From NCBI RefSeq assembly GCF_014596565.1, contig NZ_NOIN01000003.1:62001-126000 (forward strand): DNA of 64,000 bases, read 5' to 3'. This DNA is from Pseudomonas sp. PSB18 (GTDB taxonomy: Bacteria; Pseudomonadota; Gammaproteobacteria; Pseudomonadales; Pseudomonadaceae). Position 1 is the first letter of the stretch; every line of letters starts with the position of its first letter. The notes beneath the pieces are model-generated. The model saw nothing but the letters and a program-made list of their open reading frames with translations. It was not told the DNA's origin and did no database searches. Positions 46,168 to 55,733 of this stretch are shown here, in pieces. The translations under genes and the position numbers were made by a program.

Positions 46168-46762
46168 GGCGATCATGAAGACGACTCGGGCGACCTTGCC
46201 AGAACTCGATGCGCTCGGGCAGTAAGCGATAACCACCCCAATGCTCCGGACAGTGGGGCTGGCTATCACTGAAGCGTTGTTCGGTGGCCTTGAGCAAGTC
46301 TTCCAGCTCACCACGACCGGCAATCACCCGGCTCTGGGGCGAGGCCCAGGCGCCGAGACGACTGCCCAGGGGACGAACCTGGTAATAGGCGTCGGACTCT
46401 TGCGCCGTGACCTTTACCACCTTGCCCTCGATGCGCACCTGACGCTCCAGGGTCGGCCAGAAAAAAGTCATGGCCGCGAACGGATTCGCGGCCAGTTGCT
46501 GGCCCTTGGCGCTGTCGTAGTTGGTGAAGAACGTAAAGCCCTGGGCATCCAACCCCTTGAGCAACAGGATCCGGCAGTGAGGGCGGCCATCGGCGTCCAC
46601 CGTGGCCAGGGTCATGGCGTTTGCCTCCACCGGGGCCTGCTCGGTTTTCACCGCTTCGGCGAACCATTGGTGGAACAGCGCAAATGGCTCGGCCGGGGCT
46701 TGCGCCTCGGTCAGGCCATCGCGGGTGTAGTCGCGGCGCATATCAGCCAGCGTTTGGGTCAT
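46115..46762 (-). CDS. pdxH: Pyridoxamine/pyridoxine 5'-phosphate oxidase
   Basis: A 215-residue FMN enzyme making pyridoxal 5'-phosphate. [35 protein letters not shown] binds FMN and substrate, [21 protein letters not shown] is the family motif, and the C-terminal [18 protein letters not shown]...WTRERLAP is the PNPOx dimerisation domain. AAGGAG site. Monocistronic. Confidence 0.96.
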   Translation of the reverse strand: MTQTLADMRRDYTRDGLTEAQAPAEPFALFHQWFAEAVKTEQAPVEANAMTLATVDADGRPHCRILLLKGLDAQGFTFFTNYDSAKGQQLAANPFAAMTFFWPTLERQVRIEGKVVKVTAQESDAYYQVRPLGSRLGAWASPQSRVIAGRGELEDLLKATEQRFSDSQPHCPEHWGGYRLLPERIEFWQGRPSRLHDRLNYRLQGADWTRERLAP

Positions 46763-46786
46763 GGCGCACTCCTTGTGGCTCGCCTG

Positions 46787-47902
46787 TCACTGCTTGGGGG
46801 TATCGGCCGCCGCGACTTTCTTGGCATCGGTGGCGGCCTTGGCCGGTTCAGGTTTCTTCGCCGGGGTGGCCTTCTTGGCCGGGGCTTTCTTCGCTGGAGC
46901 CTTGGTGGCGGCTTTCTTGGCCGGCGCCTTTTTAGTGGCAGTGGCTGCAGGCTTCTGGGTCGCAGGCGCCGGGACAGCTGGCTTCACGTCCTGGGCGGCC
47001 ACCAGCGTGACCGGTGCCGGGGCTGGCATGTTGTATTTGCCGAGCAGCGCGACCAGGGTGTTTTGCGGTGTCACCAGCAATTCCACGCGACGGTTCAAGG
47101 CGCGACCTTCAACGCTGTCGTTGGCCGCACGCGGCTCTACAGAGCCCATGCCTCGCATCATCAGGCGGTCACGTTGCAGGCCGCTGAGACGAAAAATCGC
47201 CGCCACGGACTGGGCACGTTCCTGGCTGAGCTTCAGGTTCGCCGGCGCAGCGCCCGAGGTGTCGCCGTGACCAAGAATCAGCACGGCGGATTTCGGATCG
47301 GCTTCCAGGACCTTCGCCACGCGAGTGAACGGGCCAAGGGTCACCGGCAGCAGCATGGCCGGGCGATCCGGGTTGAAGGAACTGTCCACGGGCGCCGTGA
47401 CCACCAGGACGTTGTCGCGACGCTCCAGCTGGAGTTTGCTGCCCTCGATGGCGGTGCGCAGCTTTGGTTCGTAGTCGTCGAGCCAGGCCTGGGTGATTTT
47501 CGGATCGGGCAACGGTGCCGCCTTGGCGGCTTCCTGTTCCTTGCCGCCAAATGGCCACCACCATTTTCCACCACTTTCCGTTTCAGCCTTGGCCACCGGT
47601 GTCGGAGCCTTCACCGCAGGCTTGGCTTCAGCCTTGACCTGATCTTTTGCTGCAACATCGCTGGCGGCATCATCGGAAGAGAACGGCCACCACCAGTGGC
47701 TGGCGCTCTCGGCCTTGGCCTGTGGCGCGACGGCCGCCGGTTTCAGGGGAGCCGATGGCGCCACCTCCTCTTTGGCCGCGGCCTGCTCGGAAGAGCCGAA
47801 TGGCCACCAGCCACTACCACCCTTGGCATCATTTTGTGGGGTTTGCGCGCAACCGGTCATAGCGAAGCACAGCGCCAGGGCAAGGGATTTATTCGATAAC
47901 AT
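46787..47902 (-). CDS. OmpA-domain lipoprotein with WWPF repeats and histone H1-like tail
   Basis: A 371-residue lipoprotein (signal MLSNKSLALALCFAMTGC). Residues 30-120 carry three copies of an aromatic motif: GWWPFGSSEQ, HWWWPFSSDD and KWWWPFGGKEQ, spaced 35-45 residues apart in Ala/Lys/Pro-rich linkers. An OmpA-like peptidoglycan-binding domain follows (about 155-290: SAVLILGHGDTSGAAPANLKLSQERAQSV, GRALNRRVELLV). The last 60 residues are Ala-Lys-Pro repeats of the KKAPAKK type seen in AlgP/histone H1-like proteins. Located between pdxH and the serine hydrolase. The combination is unusual; a basic tail could bind peptidoglycan, teichoic-like or nucleic polymers. Role unknown. Confidence 0.85.
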   Translation of the reverse strand: MLSNKSLALALCFAMTGCAQTPQNDAKGGSGWWPFGSSEQAAAKEEVAPSAPLKPAAVAPQAKAESASHWWWPFSSDDAASDVAAKDQVKAEAKPAVKAPTPVAKAETESGGKWWWPFGGKEQEAAKAAPLPDPKITQAWLDDYEPKLRTAIEGSKLQLERRDNVLVVTAPVDSSFNPDRPAMLLPVTLGPFTRVAKVLEADPKSAVLILGHGDTSGAAPANLKLSQERAQSVAAIFRLSGLQRDRLMMRGMGSVEPRAANDSVEGRALNRRVELLVTPQNTLVALLGKYNMPAPAPVTLVAAQDVKPAVPAPATQKPAATATKKAPAKKAATKAPAKKAPAKKATPAKKPEPAKAATDAKKVAAADTPKQ

Positions 47903-48019
47903 TGGATATCCACAAAATGATGTAAATGAAAAATACAGGACCCTGTCCGGGACACATAAACAGACGCTTTGAAACCAAAAAGGACACCAGGTTCCGGTGC
48001 GCCCCCTTTCAACAACCTT

Positions 48020-49165
48020 TTACAGACAAGTGGCAAGCACCCGCGCCAGGTTCTGCGCGCGCGGATCCATCAATACGTAAGGTCCCAGGGTGTTTGTCAC
48101 GAAACCGAACGCCACGTCATGCTCCGGATCGGCAAACCCGATGGAGCCACCGGCTCCCGGATGACCGAATGCCCGCGGGCCCAGGCCGTAAGTGGCGTTC
48201 GGTACGTCCGGCTGATCCAGCATGCAGCCCAGGCCGAACCGGGTCTGGGTCAACAACGTCTTGTCCTCGCCGAAGCTATGCTGGCGGGTCAGTTCATCGA
48301 GCATTTCACCTTCCAGCAGACTGCCATCCAGCAGACCGGCGTAGAACCCGGCAACGCTGCGGGCATTCCCGTGGCCGTTGGCGGCCGGTTGCTGCATCCG
48401 CCGCCACTCGGGCTTGTTGGTGCTGGTCAGGACCGAAGGCGGATTGGTGAAGGCTCGGGTGGTCATGGCGGTGGGTTCGCGCATCGTCACTTGGAGCAGG
48501 CGTTGTGCCGCCGCATCGCCGACGTTGCCTTTGCCGCGGGCGATATGAGCCACGCGGTGGAACTCCTGGTCCGCGAGACCGACGTGGAAATCCAGGCCCA
48601 ACGGTTTGGCCACCCGGGCCACGATGGATTCTCCAGGGCCTCGACCGTCAGCCCTGCGCAACAGCTCACCGACCAGCCAGCCGTAGGTGATAGCGGCATA
48701 GCCATGGCCATCGCCCGGTGTCCACCAAGGCGTTTCGGCAGCCAGGGCATTGACCATCGTGTTCCAGTCATACAAGGCTTCGGGCGCCAGCAACTCACGT
48801 AACGCCGGTAGTCCGGCCTGATGGCAGAGCAATTGGCGCAGGGTAATGGATTGCTTGCCCGCCGCCGCAAACTCGGGCCAGTACCGGGCAACCGGGGCGT
48901 CCAGTTGCAACTTGCCTTCAGCCACCAGTTGCAGGGCAGCGACGGCGGTGAAGGTCTTGGTGCAGGAAAACAGATTGGCGATAGTATCGCTGTGCCAGGC
49001 TTCATGGCCGTCCTTGTCAGCCGTACCGGCCCACAGGTCGATCACCGTTCGACCACCGACCTGGATGCACAACGCAGCGCCGCGCTCCTGGGGATCATCG
49101 AACAGCGCTGCGAAGGCTTCGCGTACCGCCTCGAACTGAAGCTCATAATGGCCTTGAATCTGCAC
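48020..49165 (-). CDS. Serine hydrolase, class C beta-lactamase/EstB-like esterase family
   Basis: A 381-residue protein from the GTG at 49165, which has AAAGGAG seven bases upstream; the upstream ATGs have no such site. Catalytic SxxK is Ser67-Cys-Thr-Lys70 in LFSCTKTFTAV, and the Tyr is in YAAITYGWLVGELL. A C-terminal GHPGAGGSIGFADPEHDVAFGFVTN matches the KTG-like region of family VIII esterases. No signal peptide, so it is likely a cytoplasmic esterase rather than a beta-lactamase. Confidence 0.88.
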   Translation of the reverse strand: MQIQGHYELQFEAVREAFAALFDDPQERGAALCIQVGGRTVIDLWAGTADKDGHEAWHSDTIANLFSCTKTFTAVAALQLVAEGKLQLDAPVARYWPEFAAAGKQSITLRQLLCHQAGLPALRELLAPEALYDWNTMVNALAAETPWWTPGDGHGYAAITYGWLVGELLRRADGRGPGESIVARVAKPLGLDFHVGLADQEFHRVAHIARGKGNVGDAAAQRLLQVTMREPTAMTTRAFTNPPSVLTSTNKPEWRRMQQPAANGHGNARSVAGFYAGLLDGSLLEGEMLDELTRQHSFGEDKTLLTQTRFGLGCMLDQPDVPNATYGLGPRAFGHPGAGGSIGFADPEHDVAFGFVTNTLGPYVLMDPRAQNLARVLATCL

Positions 49166-49274
49166 CCGCAACTCCTTTGAAACAAAGACTTTCTCAAGTG
49201 GCCGCATTGTTTCAGCCATTGGTGGTTTTGGAAACCGTCATGGGACGGCTGGCCACCCACAAAATCACGGCCTC

Positions 49275-51419
49275 CTAGGAAATCTCCCGCCGAAACGGCG
49301 GCAACGCATTGAGGATCGCCTTGCCGTAGCGCTGGGTCACCAGTCGACGATCAAGCAAAGTGATGGTGCCGCGGTCTTCTTCGGTACGCAGCAGACGACC
49401 GCAGGCCTGGACCAGTTTCAGCGAGGCATCCGGCACGGAGATCTCCATGAACGGATTGCCGCCACGGGCTTCGATCCATTCGGCCAATGCCGCTTCCACC
49501 GGGTCATCCGGGACCGAGAACGGGATCTTGGCGATCACCACGTGCTCGCAATAGGCACCGGGCAGGTCCACCCCTTCGGCAAAGCTCGCCAGGCCGAACA
49601 GCACGCTGGAATCCCCGCCATCGACCCGCGCCTTGTGCTTGTTCAGGGTCTCCTGCTTCGACAGGTTGCCCTGGATGAACACCTGCTTGCGCCAGTCACG
49701 GTCAAGGCCGTCGAACACGTCCTGCATCTGTTTGCGCGAGGAAAACAGCACCAGGGTGCCCCGCGACCCTTCCACCAGCTCCGGCAGGTCACGGACGATC
49801 GCGGCGGTGTGCGCCGCGGCGTCCCGTGGATCGGCCTTCAGATCCGGCACCCGCAACACACCGGCATCGGCGTGATGGAACGGACTCGGGACCACGGCGG
49901 TCACGGCGGTTTTCGGCAGGCCGGCACGCATGCGGAACCGATCGAAGGTACCCAGCGCGGTCAGGGTGGCGGACGTCACCAAGGCCCCGTAGGCCACGTT
50001 CCAGAGATTGCGACGCAGCATGTCCGCTGCCAGGATCGGGCTGGCATTGACCTCGATATCGAACAGCGAACCGCTTTCGGCCAGGGTCAGCCAGCGCGCC
50101 ATCGGCGGGTTGTCCTCCGGGTCTTCAGTGGTGAAGGCCGTCCACAGCTCCCAGTTACCCTGGGAGCGGGACAACAGGCTGCCGAACAGCGGGTACCATT
50201 CCTCGGCCTGGTTGCTGGCAATGCCGATATTGACCTCGCCATCCATCCCTTCCTTGAGCAGGTCGGTCAGGCGCGTGAACAGATCGGTCAGGCGGGCGAA
50301 GCCCTTCTTCAGCTCGATGCCCATTTCACGCATGTGCTCGGGGATGATGCCGCCGACGAAACGATGGCGTGGCCGCTCGCGGCCCTCGACATCCTCACCG
50401 GGCTTGAAGTCGGCTACCTGCTCGCAGGCGGTGAACATGAACTGCTGGTTCGTCTTGATCTCCCGCGCCAGCTCCGGCACTTGCTCGATGAACTTGCCCA
50501 GGTCGCCCGGCAGTGGATGCTGAGCCAACAGCTTGGTGAGATTCTTCGCGGTGGTTTCCAGCCAGTCGGCGGTGGAACGCAACCGCGTGTAATGGGCGAA
50601 GTGGCCGATGGCCTTGTCCGGCAGGTGGTGGCCTTCGTCGAATACGTAGATCGTATCGCGCGGGTCCGGCAGCACCGCGCCACCGCCCAGGGCCAGGTCG
50701 GCCAATACCATGTCGTGGTTGGTGACGATAACGTCGACCTTGCCCATGCCCTCGCGGGCCTTGTAGAAGGCGCACTGACCAAAGTTCGGGCAATGACGGT
50801 TGGTGCACTGGCTGTGGTCGGTGGTCAGGCGAGCCCAGTCGGCATCTTCCAGGGTGGTGGGCCAGCTGTCGCGGTCGCCGTCCCACTTATTGCCGGCCAG
50901 TTTCTCGATCATGCTGGTAAACAGTTTCTGGCTGGCCTCATCGACTTCGATCTTGAAGCCTTCTTCCTCGAACAACTGGGCCGTGGCCGTCTGTGCCTGA
51001 CCTTCCTGCAGCAGCATGTCGAGCTTGGACAGGCACATGTAGCGCCCCCGCCCCTTGGCCAGAGCAAAGCTGAAGTTCAACCCGCTGTTGCGCATCAGGT
51101 CGGGCAGGTCCTTGAAGACGATCTGCTCCTGCAGGGCGATGGTGGCCGTGGCGATGACCAGGCGCTTGCCGGCGGCCTTGGCCGTGGGAATCGCCGCCAG
51201 GCTGTAGGCAACGGTCTTGCCGGTACCGGTGCCGGCCTCCACCGCCACGACGGCGGGATCGCCACCGCGCCGACCTTCGTCGTCGGTGGCTATATCCCCC
51301 AGGACTTTCGCTACTTCGGCGATCATCAGGCGCTGGCCATAACGCGGCTTGAGGCTCTTGGCTTCGAGAAAACGCGAATAGGCGCCCTGGATCGTGGTTT
51401 TGAGTTCGGTGCTGATCAT
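49275..51419 (-). CDS. dinG: ATP-dependent DNA helicase DinG
   Basis: A 714-residue XPD-like 5'-3' helicase. Walker A is AGTGTGKT (62-69). The [4Fe-4S] cluster cysteines are 129, 205, 210 and 216 (KGRGRYMC and CTNRHCPNFGQC). The DEAH-type Walker B is DEGH (261-264). Motif VI is in QACGRLLRTEEDRGTITLLDRR. It unwinds D-loops, R-loops and DNA-RNA hybrids. In Pseudomonas it is often monocistronic, as here. Confidence 0.95.
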   Translation of the reverse strand: MISTELKTTIQGAYSRFLEAKSLKPRYGQRLMIAEVAKVLGDIATDDEGRRGGDPAVVAVEAGTGTGKTVAYSLAAIPTAKAAGKRLVIATATIALQEQIVFKDLPDLMRNSGLNFSFALAKGRGRYMCLSKLDMLLQEGQAQTATAQLFEEEGFKIEVDEASQKLFTSMIEKLAGNKWDGDRDSWPTTLEDADWARLTTDHSQCTNRHCPNFGQCAFYKAREGMGKVDVIVTNHDMVLADLALGGGAVLPDPRDTIYVFDEGHHLPDKAIGHFAHYTRLRSTADWLETTAKNLTKLLAQHPLPGDLGKFIEQVPELAREIKTNQQFMFTACEQVADFKPGEDVEGRERPRHRFVGGIIPEHMREMGIELKKGFARLTDLFTRLTDLLKEGMDGEVNIGIASNQAEEWYPLFGSLLSRSQGNWELWTAFTTEDPEDNPPMARWLTLAESGSLFDIEVNASPILAADMLRRNLWNVAYGALVTSATLTALGTFDRFRMRAGLPKTAVTAVVPSPFHHADAGVLRVPDLKADPRDAAAHTAAIVRDLPELVEGSRGTLVLFSSRKQMQDVFDGLDRDWRKQVFIQGNLSKQETLNKHKARVDGGDSSVLFGLASFAEGVDLPGAYCEHVVIAKIPFSVPDDPVEAALAEWIEARGGNPFMEISVPDASLKLVQACGRLLRTEEDRGTITLLDRRLVTQRYGKAILNALPPFRREIS

Positions 51420-51518
51420 GAATGGTCGGGCGCTAAAAACGCTGGATAAATTTTCAGTGGTTCGGATCGGCGGGTATCATACCCCGCTAATGAATCCTGC
51501 GCAGAACGGAGTAACTCA

Positions 51519-51983
51519 ATGACACCCTTTGCCTTCATCTACACCCTGCATTTGCTGGCGGCCCTGGTCTGGGTCGGCGGCATGTTCTTCGCCTGGATGA
51601 TCCTGCGCCCCGCCGCAATGACGGCGCTTGAGGGCCCTGCCCGGCTGAAACTGTGGGTAGAAGTGTTTCAACGTTTTTTCATCTGGGTCTGGGTGGCGGT
51701 GGTGCTTTTGCCGATCAGCGGTGTAGGCCTGATCCATGTGCGCTTCGCCGGTTTCGAAACGGCACCGCGTTACGTACAGGTCATGATGGGGCTGTATGTG
51801 GTGATGACGGCGCTGTTCATCCGTATCCAGGGTTTGCAGTTGCCGGCATTGCGTAGCGCCGTGACGGCGCAGGACTGGCCGACCGCTGCGTCGGTGCTGG
51901 GGAAAATCCGCAGGCTGGTGGGGATCAACCTGCTGGTCGGATTGCTTGTGGTGGCGATTGGCGCGGCCCGGCCGATGTTCTGA
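51519..51983 (+). CDS. CopD-domain four-span membrane protein
   Basis: A 154-residue protein with four spans (about 5-30, 48-72, 85-105, 130-150). YTLHLLAALVWVGGMFFAW carries the His of CopD/YebZ-like domains, which may bind copper or heme. Not a full CopD. Strong GGAG site. Head-to-head with dinG. Confidence 0.8.
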   Translation: MTPFAFIYTLHLLAALVWVGGMFFAWMILRPAAMTALEGPARLKLWVEVFQRFFIWVWVAVVLLPISGVGLIHVRFAGFETAPRYVQVMMGLYVVMTALFIRIQGLQLPALRSAVTAQDWPTAASVLGKIRRLVGINLLVGLLVVAIGAARPMF

Positions 51984-52000
51984 AAACTGCGTACAGCCCC

Positions 52001-52089
52001 TGTGGGAGCGGGCCTGCTCGCGATAGTGTCCGGTCAGTCAGCTCTGATATGACTGATAGATCGCTATCGCGAGCAGGCTCGCACCCACA
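52001..52089. repeat. REP inverted pair
   Basis: GTGGGAGCGGGCCTGCTCGCGATAG and CTATCGCGAGCAGGCTCGCACCCAC with a short interior palindrome. Confidence 0.88.
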
Positions 52090-52106
52090 GGGTTTATTTC
52101 CTGAAT

Positions 52107-52865
52107 TCAGAACCGTTGCACCGTCACCGTCCCCGCCGCTCCGGCAGGCCCTGGTTGGCCAGCGGCTCCGGGGTGGCCACTTTTACCGCCGTCGGCGGTG
52201 TAGACGAAACAACCCTTGGCCTTGCCACCGGCCCCAGGCTTGCCACCGGGACCCGGCGCACCGCCGGCACCGCCATCGACCACGACCTTGATCCTCTCGG
52301 TGGGGTAATCACCGGGCAGTTCGAGGCGCACCAATGCACCGGCCGCCCCCGGCTGGCCATCACTGCCATTGCTGCCGTCGGCACCGCGCCCGGCCGAACC
52401 CCAGGTGCAACCCGGAGCCTGACCGTTGGCGCCATCGAGGCCCACATAACCTGGTGCACCCGTGCCGCCACGGGCATCCACCGACAGCACCGGCGCATTC
52501 AACGCATTGAAACGCAGGTTGAGATCTCGCCCCGGCCGCGCAGCCTTCGTATAGGTGCCCGGCGCGCCACGGGAAGTGATCTGGCTGCCATCAGCCAGTT
52601 CAGCCTGGGTAACACTCATCGCCAACGGCTGTTGCGAAGGCACGATGGCGATCCGCGCCTCGCGTCCCAGGTGCAATTGGCCGATGGACAATTGAGTGAC
52701 GTTCGACGGCACCAGCAACGTGCCGTAATCGGCCACGTCCAGCCGCTCCAGGGTCAGGGTACTGGCGGTATTGGGCAGGCGCATCAACGAGTGGGTTTCC
52801 ACCTGGAGCACTTGAGCACAAGCCCATGGGCACACGAGTGCAGCGAGCAGACACAATTTACGCAT
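52107..52865 (-). CDS. Secreted protein with collagen-like Gly-X-Y segments
   Basis: A 252-residue exported protein. Signal peptide about 1-18 (ending ACA) and a beta-helix-like N-terminal half (residues 20-130). The C-terminal half has short collagen-like runs such as GYVGLDGANGQAPG, GADGSNGSDGQPGAAG, GGAPGPGGKPGAGG and GHPGAAGQPGPAGAAG, separated by a two-Cys segment. The Gly-X-Y runs are too short for a long triple helix. Overlaps the DUF1145 gene upstream by eight bases, so both belong to one transcript. Function unknown; surface or matrix role possible. Confidence 0.75.
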   Translation of the reverse strand: MRKLCLLAALVCPWACAQVLQVETHSLMRLPNTASTLTLERLDVADYGTLLVPSNVTQLSIGQLHLGREARIAIVPSQQPLAMSVTQAELADGSQITSRGAPGTYTKAARPGRDLNLRFNALNAPVLSVDARGGTGAPGYVGLDGANGQAPGCTWGSAGRGADGSNGSDGQPGAAGALVRLELPGDYPTERIKVVVDGGAGGAPGPGGKPGAGGKAKGCFVYTADGGKSGHPGAAGQPGPAGAAGTVTVQRF

Positions 52866-53130
52866 GGGAGGCCTCTGCGGCGGTCGGGAGGGTTTGCAGA
52901 TGAAAGATGCCGAACAGCAGCACTCTGAGGCGTTCACGACCGGGAGAAGGCAAGCCACGAAAACTGGCCCTGAAGAGCAGCAGTTCGAGCAAATGGACCG
53001 CCAACAACAATACGCCGGCGAGGTTGACCAGCACATGCAGCGGATGGACGAACGGCACGACCAGATTGACCAGCACAACCAGCCAGAACAACAGGGTCAA
53101 CAAGCGCCCCAACCCCCAAAACACCTTCAT
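52858..53130 (-). CDS. DUF1145 family membrane protein
   Basis: A 90-residue protein with two spans: MKVFWGLGRLLTLLFWLVVLVNLV and LHVLVNLAGVLLLAVHLLELLLF. The C-terminal segment RERLRVLLFGIFHLQTLP is the typical end of DUF1145. Function unknown. Coupled to the collagen-like gene downstream. Confidence 0.85.
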   Translation of the reverse strand: MKVFWGLGRLLTLLFWLVVLVNLVVPFVHPLHVLVNLAGVLLLAVHLLELLLFRASFRGLPSPGRERLRVLLFGIFHLQTLPTAAEASHA

Positions 53131-53245
53131 ACGTCCCCCGGGTGAACATTATTCTTTGCACGCACAGTAACGGCATGCGCGCCGGTTAAGCCAGAGGGGG
53201 GAGCAAATTTAATCCAGGTGACAAGAGCAAGGGTAATGGCTGCAA

Positions 53246-53286
53246 AGCTTGCCGTGGCGAGAGCACTTCCCCCACCACGGCAAGCT
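53246..53286. terminator. Hairpin at the 3' end of the TSP3/OmpA gene
   Basis: AGCTTGCCGTGG (53246-53257) pairs with CCACGGCAAGCT (53275-53286), a perfect 12-bp stem with a 17-base loop. No T-run; probable transcript end or mRNA-stabilising structure. Confidence 0.5.
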
Positions 53287-53302
53287 CCCCATTACTGGAG
53301 GT

Positions 53303-53998
53303 TCAGCGGTTTATCTTGATTTCAGTGCGACGGTTCATGGCGCGTCCCTCGGCGGTTTTGTTGTCGGCCACCGGCTGACTCTCACCGGCACCGGCCACCG
53401 AAACGAAACTGGCGCGAGGCACGCCGCTTTCGACCAGGTATTGCACCACTGAATTGGCCCGTTTCTCCGACAGTCGCTGGTTGTAGGCATTGCTGCCAAC
53501 ACTGTCGGTATGACCGGTCACCCGAAGCTGAGCAGTGGACGACTCCTGTTTCAGGCGGGTTGCGACGCCACTCAGCACCTCTTTGTCGGCCGCCGTCAAC
53601 GTGGACTTGTTGAATTCGAAATGCACATCGCGAACCACGATGGTTTCCTCTTTGACGACAACCGGCTCCTCTGCCATCGGCGCCGGGGCAGGCGGCGGGC
53701 AACCATCCGCGTCGACCTGCACACCTTTCGGTGTACCCGGGCACTTGTCGCGGCTGTCCGGCACACCATCGCCGTCTTCGTCACCGTCTCCGTGCACCCA
53801 GCAATAGGCGGCCGCCATGCTGCCGGCGAACAACGCACCGTAGCCTGCCCAGGAGGTGCTTTCAGTGGCGCCCAGTCCCGCACCGACCACGCCGCCGACG
53901 GCCGCACAGGTCGGCCAGTCGGTTTTTTGCAAACCTGCGCAACCAGTCAACACACCGGTTAGCAGAACCAGGGGTAACGCTGTCCGAACTATGCTCAT
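53303..53998 (-). CDS. OmpA-family lipoprotein with thrombospondin type 3 repeat
   Basis: A 231-residue lipoprotein. Signal with lipobox GVLTGC (Cys about 19); a small Gly-rich membrane-associated segment; a calcium-binding TSP3 repeat GDEDGDGVPDSRDKCPGTPKG (about 70-92, with CPxTPxGxxVDxxGCP as in OprF). An OmpA peptidoglycan-binding domain (about 120-231) follows, with TGHTDSVGSNAYNQRLSEKRANSV and GRAMNRRTEIKI. It anchors outer membrane to peptidoglycan. GGAGAAAC site. Confidence 0.9.
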   Translation of the reverse strand: MSIVRTALPLVLLTGVLTGCAGLQKTDWPTCAAVGGVVGAGLGATESTSWAGYGALFAGSMAAAYCWVHGDGDEDGDGVPDSRDKCPGTPKGVQVDADGCPPPAPAPMAEEPVVVKEETIVVRDVHFEFNKSTLTAADKEVLSGVATRLKQESSTAQLRVTGHTDSVGSNAYNQRLSEKRANSVVQYLVESGVPRASFVSVAGAGESQPVADNKTAEGRAMNRRTEIKINR

Positions 53999-54189
53999 TG
54001 GGTTTCTCCTTGAGGGATCGGCTTAGCACCGATTCAGGGGAGTAAAGACCCGAGTGCGGATCTGCGCCAGCACCGCGTTATCGCGGATATCGCCCAGTGT
54101 TTGCGGCCGTTCGGCACCTTTTAATGCAAACCGCTCTAGGCCACGTTGTCCAGGCAGGCTATCGTGGCGATTCTGATCGAGGAATTTCA

Positions 54190-54687
54190 ATGACCGTTGC
54201 CATTTCATCGCGCACGCCCCAGCAAGCACTGGCCGCCGTGCTTGACCGTTACGCCCCGCGGAAACTGCTGTTGATCGGTGCCAGCAGCTTTCCCGCACTC
54301 GAGGCATTCCAGCAGGCGCACCCCGGTACCGAAGTGGTTCAGGTCGCTCCTGGCCCACTGCCGACGGAGGTGGCCGGACAGCGCTTCGACCTGGCCCTGG
54401 CACTCGATTGCCTGGAGCACGTGCCCAAGCGCGACGGTCTGAACCTGCTGGGCGGCATCCGTAATCTCAACGCCAGCCGTATCGCCGTGTTGGCGGACCT
54501 CGATGCCTGCGGCTGGCAGGAAACGGACTTCTTTTCCCTGGCCCTGCAAGCCAGTGAGCGGTTCCAGCGCGAAGAACAGGTGCTGACCCTGTTCACCTAC
54601 GATCTGCTTGAATACAAACAAGTCCCCGATTGGCTCAATTCACGTTTTTGGGCCAACCCCGAAAACTTCGGAAAATACTGGTGGTAG
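54190..54687 (+). CDS. DUF6231-type protein, methyltransferase-like fold
   Basis: A 165-residue cytoplasmic protein. [44 protein letters not shown] and the C-terminal [17 protein letters not shown] recall a shortened SAM-methyltransferase fold lacking the canonical GxGxG. I associate it with the Pseudomonas DUF6231 family. GAGGA ribosome site. Two bases separate it from the YchJ gene. Confidence 0.75.
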   Translation: MTVAISSRTPQQALAAVLDRYAPRKLLLIGASSFPALEAFQQAHPGTEVVQVAPGPLPTEVAGQRFDLALALDCLEHVPKRDGLNLLGGIRNLNASRIAVLADLDACGWQETDFFSLALQASERFQREEQVLTLFTYDLLEYKQVPDWLNSRFWANPENFGKYWW

Positions 54688-54689
54688 CT

Positions 54690-55178
54690 GTGAACACAAG
54701 CCTGCACGCAACCATTTGTCCCTGCGGCAGTGGCAACCCGTTGAATGCCTGCTGCGGCCATTACCACGACGGCCACCCGGCCCCCTGCGCCGAGGCCCTG
54801 ATGCGCTCGCGCTACAGCGCCTATGTGCTAGGGCTGGTGGATTACCTGGTGAACACCACCTTGCCAGCCCAGCAAGCGGGTCTCGATCGCCTGTCCATCA
54901 CTGAGTGGAGCAGCAGAAGCACCTGGTTGGGACTGGAGGTGGAAAGCAGCGAGGTATTCGGCGGGCAGCCGGAGCATGCCTTTGTCACCTTCACCGCGCG
55001 TTGGCACGACGGCCAGGGGGAACACGCTCATCGCGAACAGTCGTCGTTTGTACAGAACAATGGGCGCTGGTATTTCATCGACCCCACCGTGCCGGTCAAG
55101 ACCGGACGCAACGACAGTTGCCCGTGTGGCAGTGGGCACAAATTCAAGAAGTGCTGTGCAGGCTACTTCGCTCGCTGA
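54690..55178 (+). CDS. YchJ-family protein (UPF0225) with two SEC-C motifs
   Basis: A 162-residue protein from a GTG start. SEC-C zinc motifs occur at both ends: [14 protein letters not shown] (about 9-22) and [13 protein letters not shown] (about 144-156). An NTF2-like central domain contains [19 protein letters not shown]. Function of YchJ unknown; SEC-C motifs bind zinc and can contact SecB or RNA. Follows the DUF6231 gene without a gap. Confidence 0.9.
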   Translation: MNTSLHATICPCGSGNPLNACCGHYHDGHPAPCAEALMRSRYSAYVLGLVDYLVNTTLPAQQAGLDRLSITEWSSRSTWLGLEVESSEVFGGQPEHAFVTFTARWHDGQGEHAHREQSSFVQNNGRWYFIDPTVPVKTGRNDSCPCGSGHKFKKCCAGYFAR

Positions 55179-55242
55179 TTTCGGAAACGTCCGACGCTCG
55201 CCCCTGCATCAGCGGGCTAGACTGGAAGCAGAGGCGCGGACA

Positions 55243-55728
55243 ATGACCCTTCCATTACACACGCTACGCATCACCTGCCTGCTGCTGTTCATCGGGCTAG
55301 GCGGCTGCTCGTCCTGGCAAACCGACGAGACCGCTGAACCGCAGGTGCACCTGGTCAAGGTCGAGGTGGTGCGAGCCCGGCTGCTGGAACAGCGGTTCAT
55401 GCTGCATTTGCGAGTCGACAACCCCAGCGACAGCGATCTGACCGTGCGCGGCCTGACCTACCGGATCCACCTGGGCGACCTGCTGTTGACCGAAGGTGAG
55501 CATGAGCACTGGTTCACCGTCCCTCCCGGACAAAGTGGCTACTTCAAGATACCGATCCGCACCAACCTGTGGCCCCAGGTGCGAGAAGTGGTGAAGTTGC
55601 TCGAAAAACCCCGCCAACAGATCCCCTATCGTCTGGAAGGTGAGCTGGAAACCGGATTATTCATCGCCCACTACGTGCACCTGAACCGCAATGGCGTGAT
55701 AATCGCCGCCGATTTTATTGCGGAGTAA
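55243..55728 (+). CDS. LEA type 2 (WHy-domain) lipoprotein
   Basis: A 161-residue lipoprotein with signal [13 protein letters not shown] (Cys about 22). A LEA14/WHy domain follows, with [40 protein letters not shown] and a [15 protein letters not shown] segment. LEA type 2 proteins are linked to desiccation and stress tolerance. Lies five bases ahead of the His-rich SEC-C gene. Confidence 0.88.
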   Translation: MTLPLHTLRITCLLLFIGLGGCSSWQTDETAEPQVHLVKVEVVRARLLEQRFMLHLRVDNPSDSDLTVRGLTYRIHLGDLLLTEGEHEHWFTVPPGQSGYFKIPIRTNLWPQVREVVKLLEKPRQQIPYRLEGELETGLFIAHYVHLNRNGVIIAADFIAE

Positions 55729-55733
55729 CCCCG

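Noticed and set aside
49542..51449. 635-codon open frame antisense to dinG
   Set aside because: Gln/Gly/Ala-rich product without domains; dinG on the other strand has every helicase motif.
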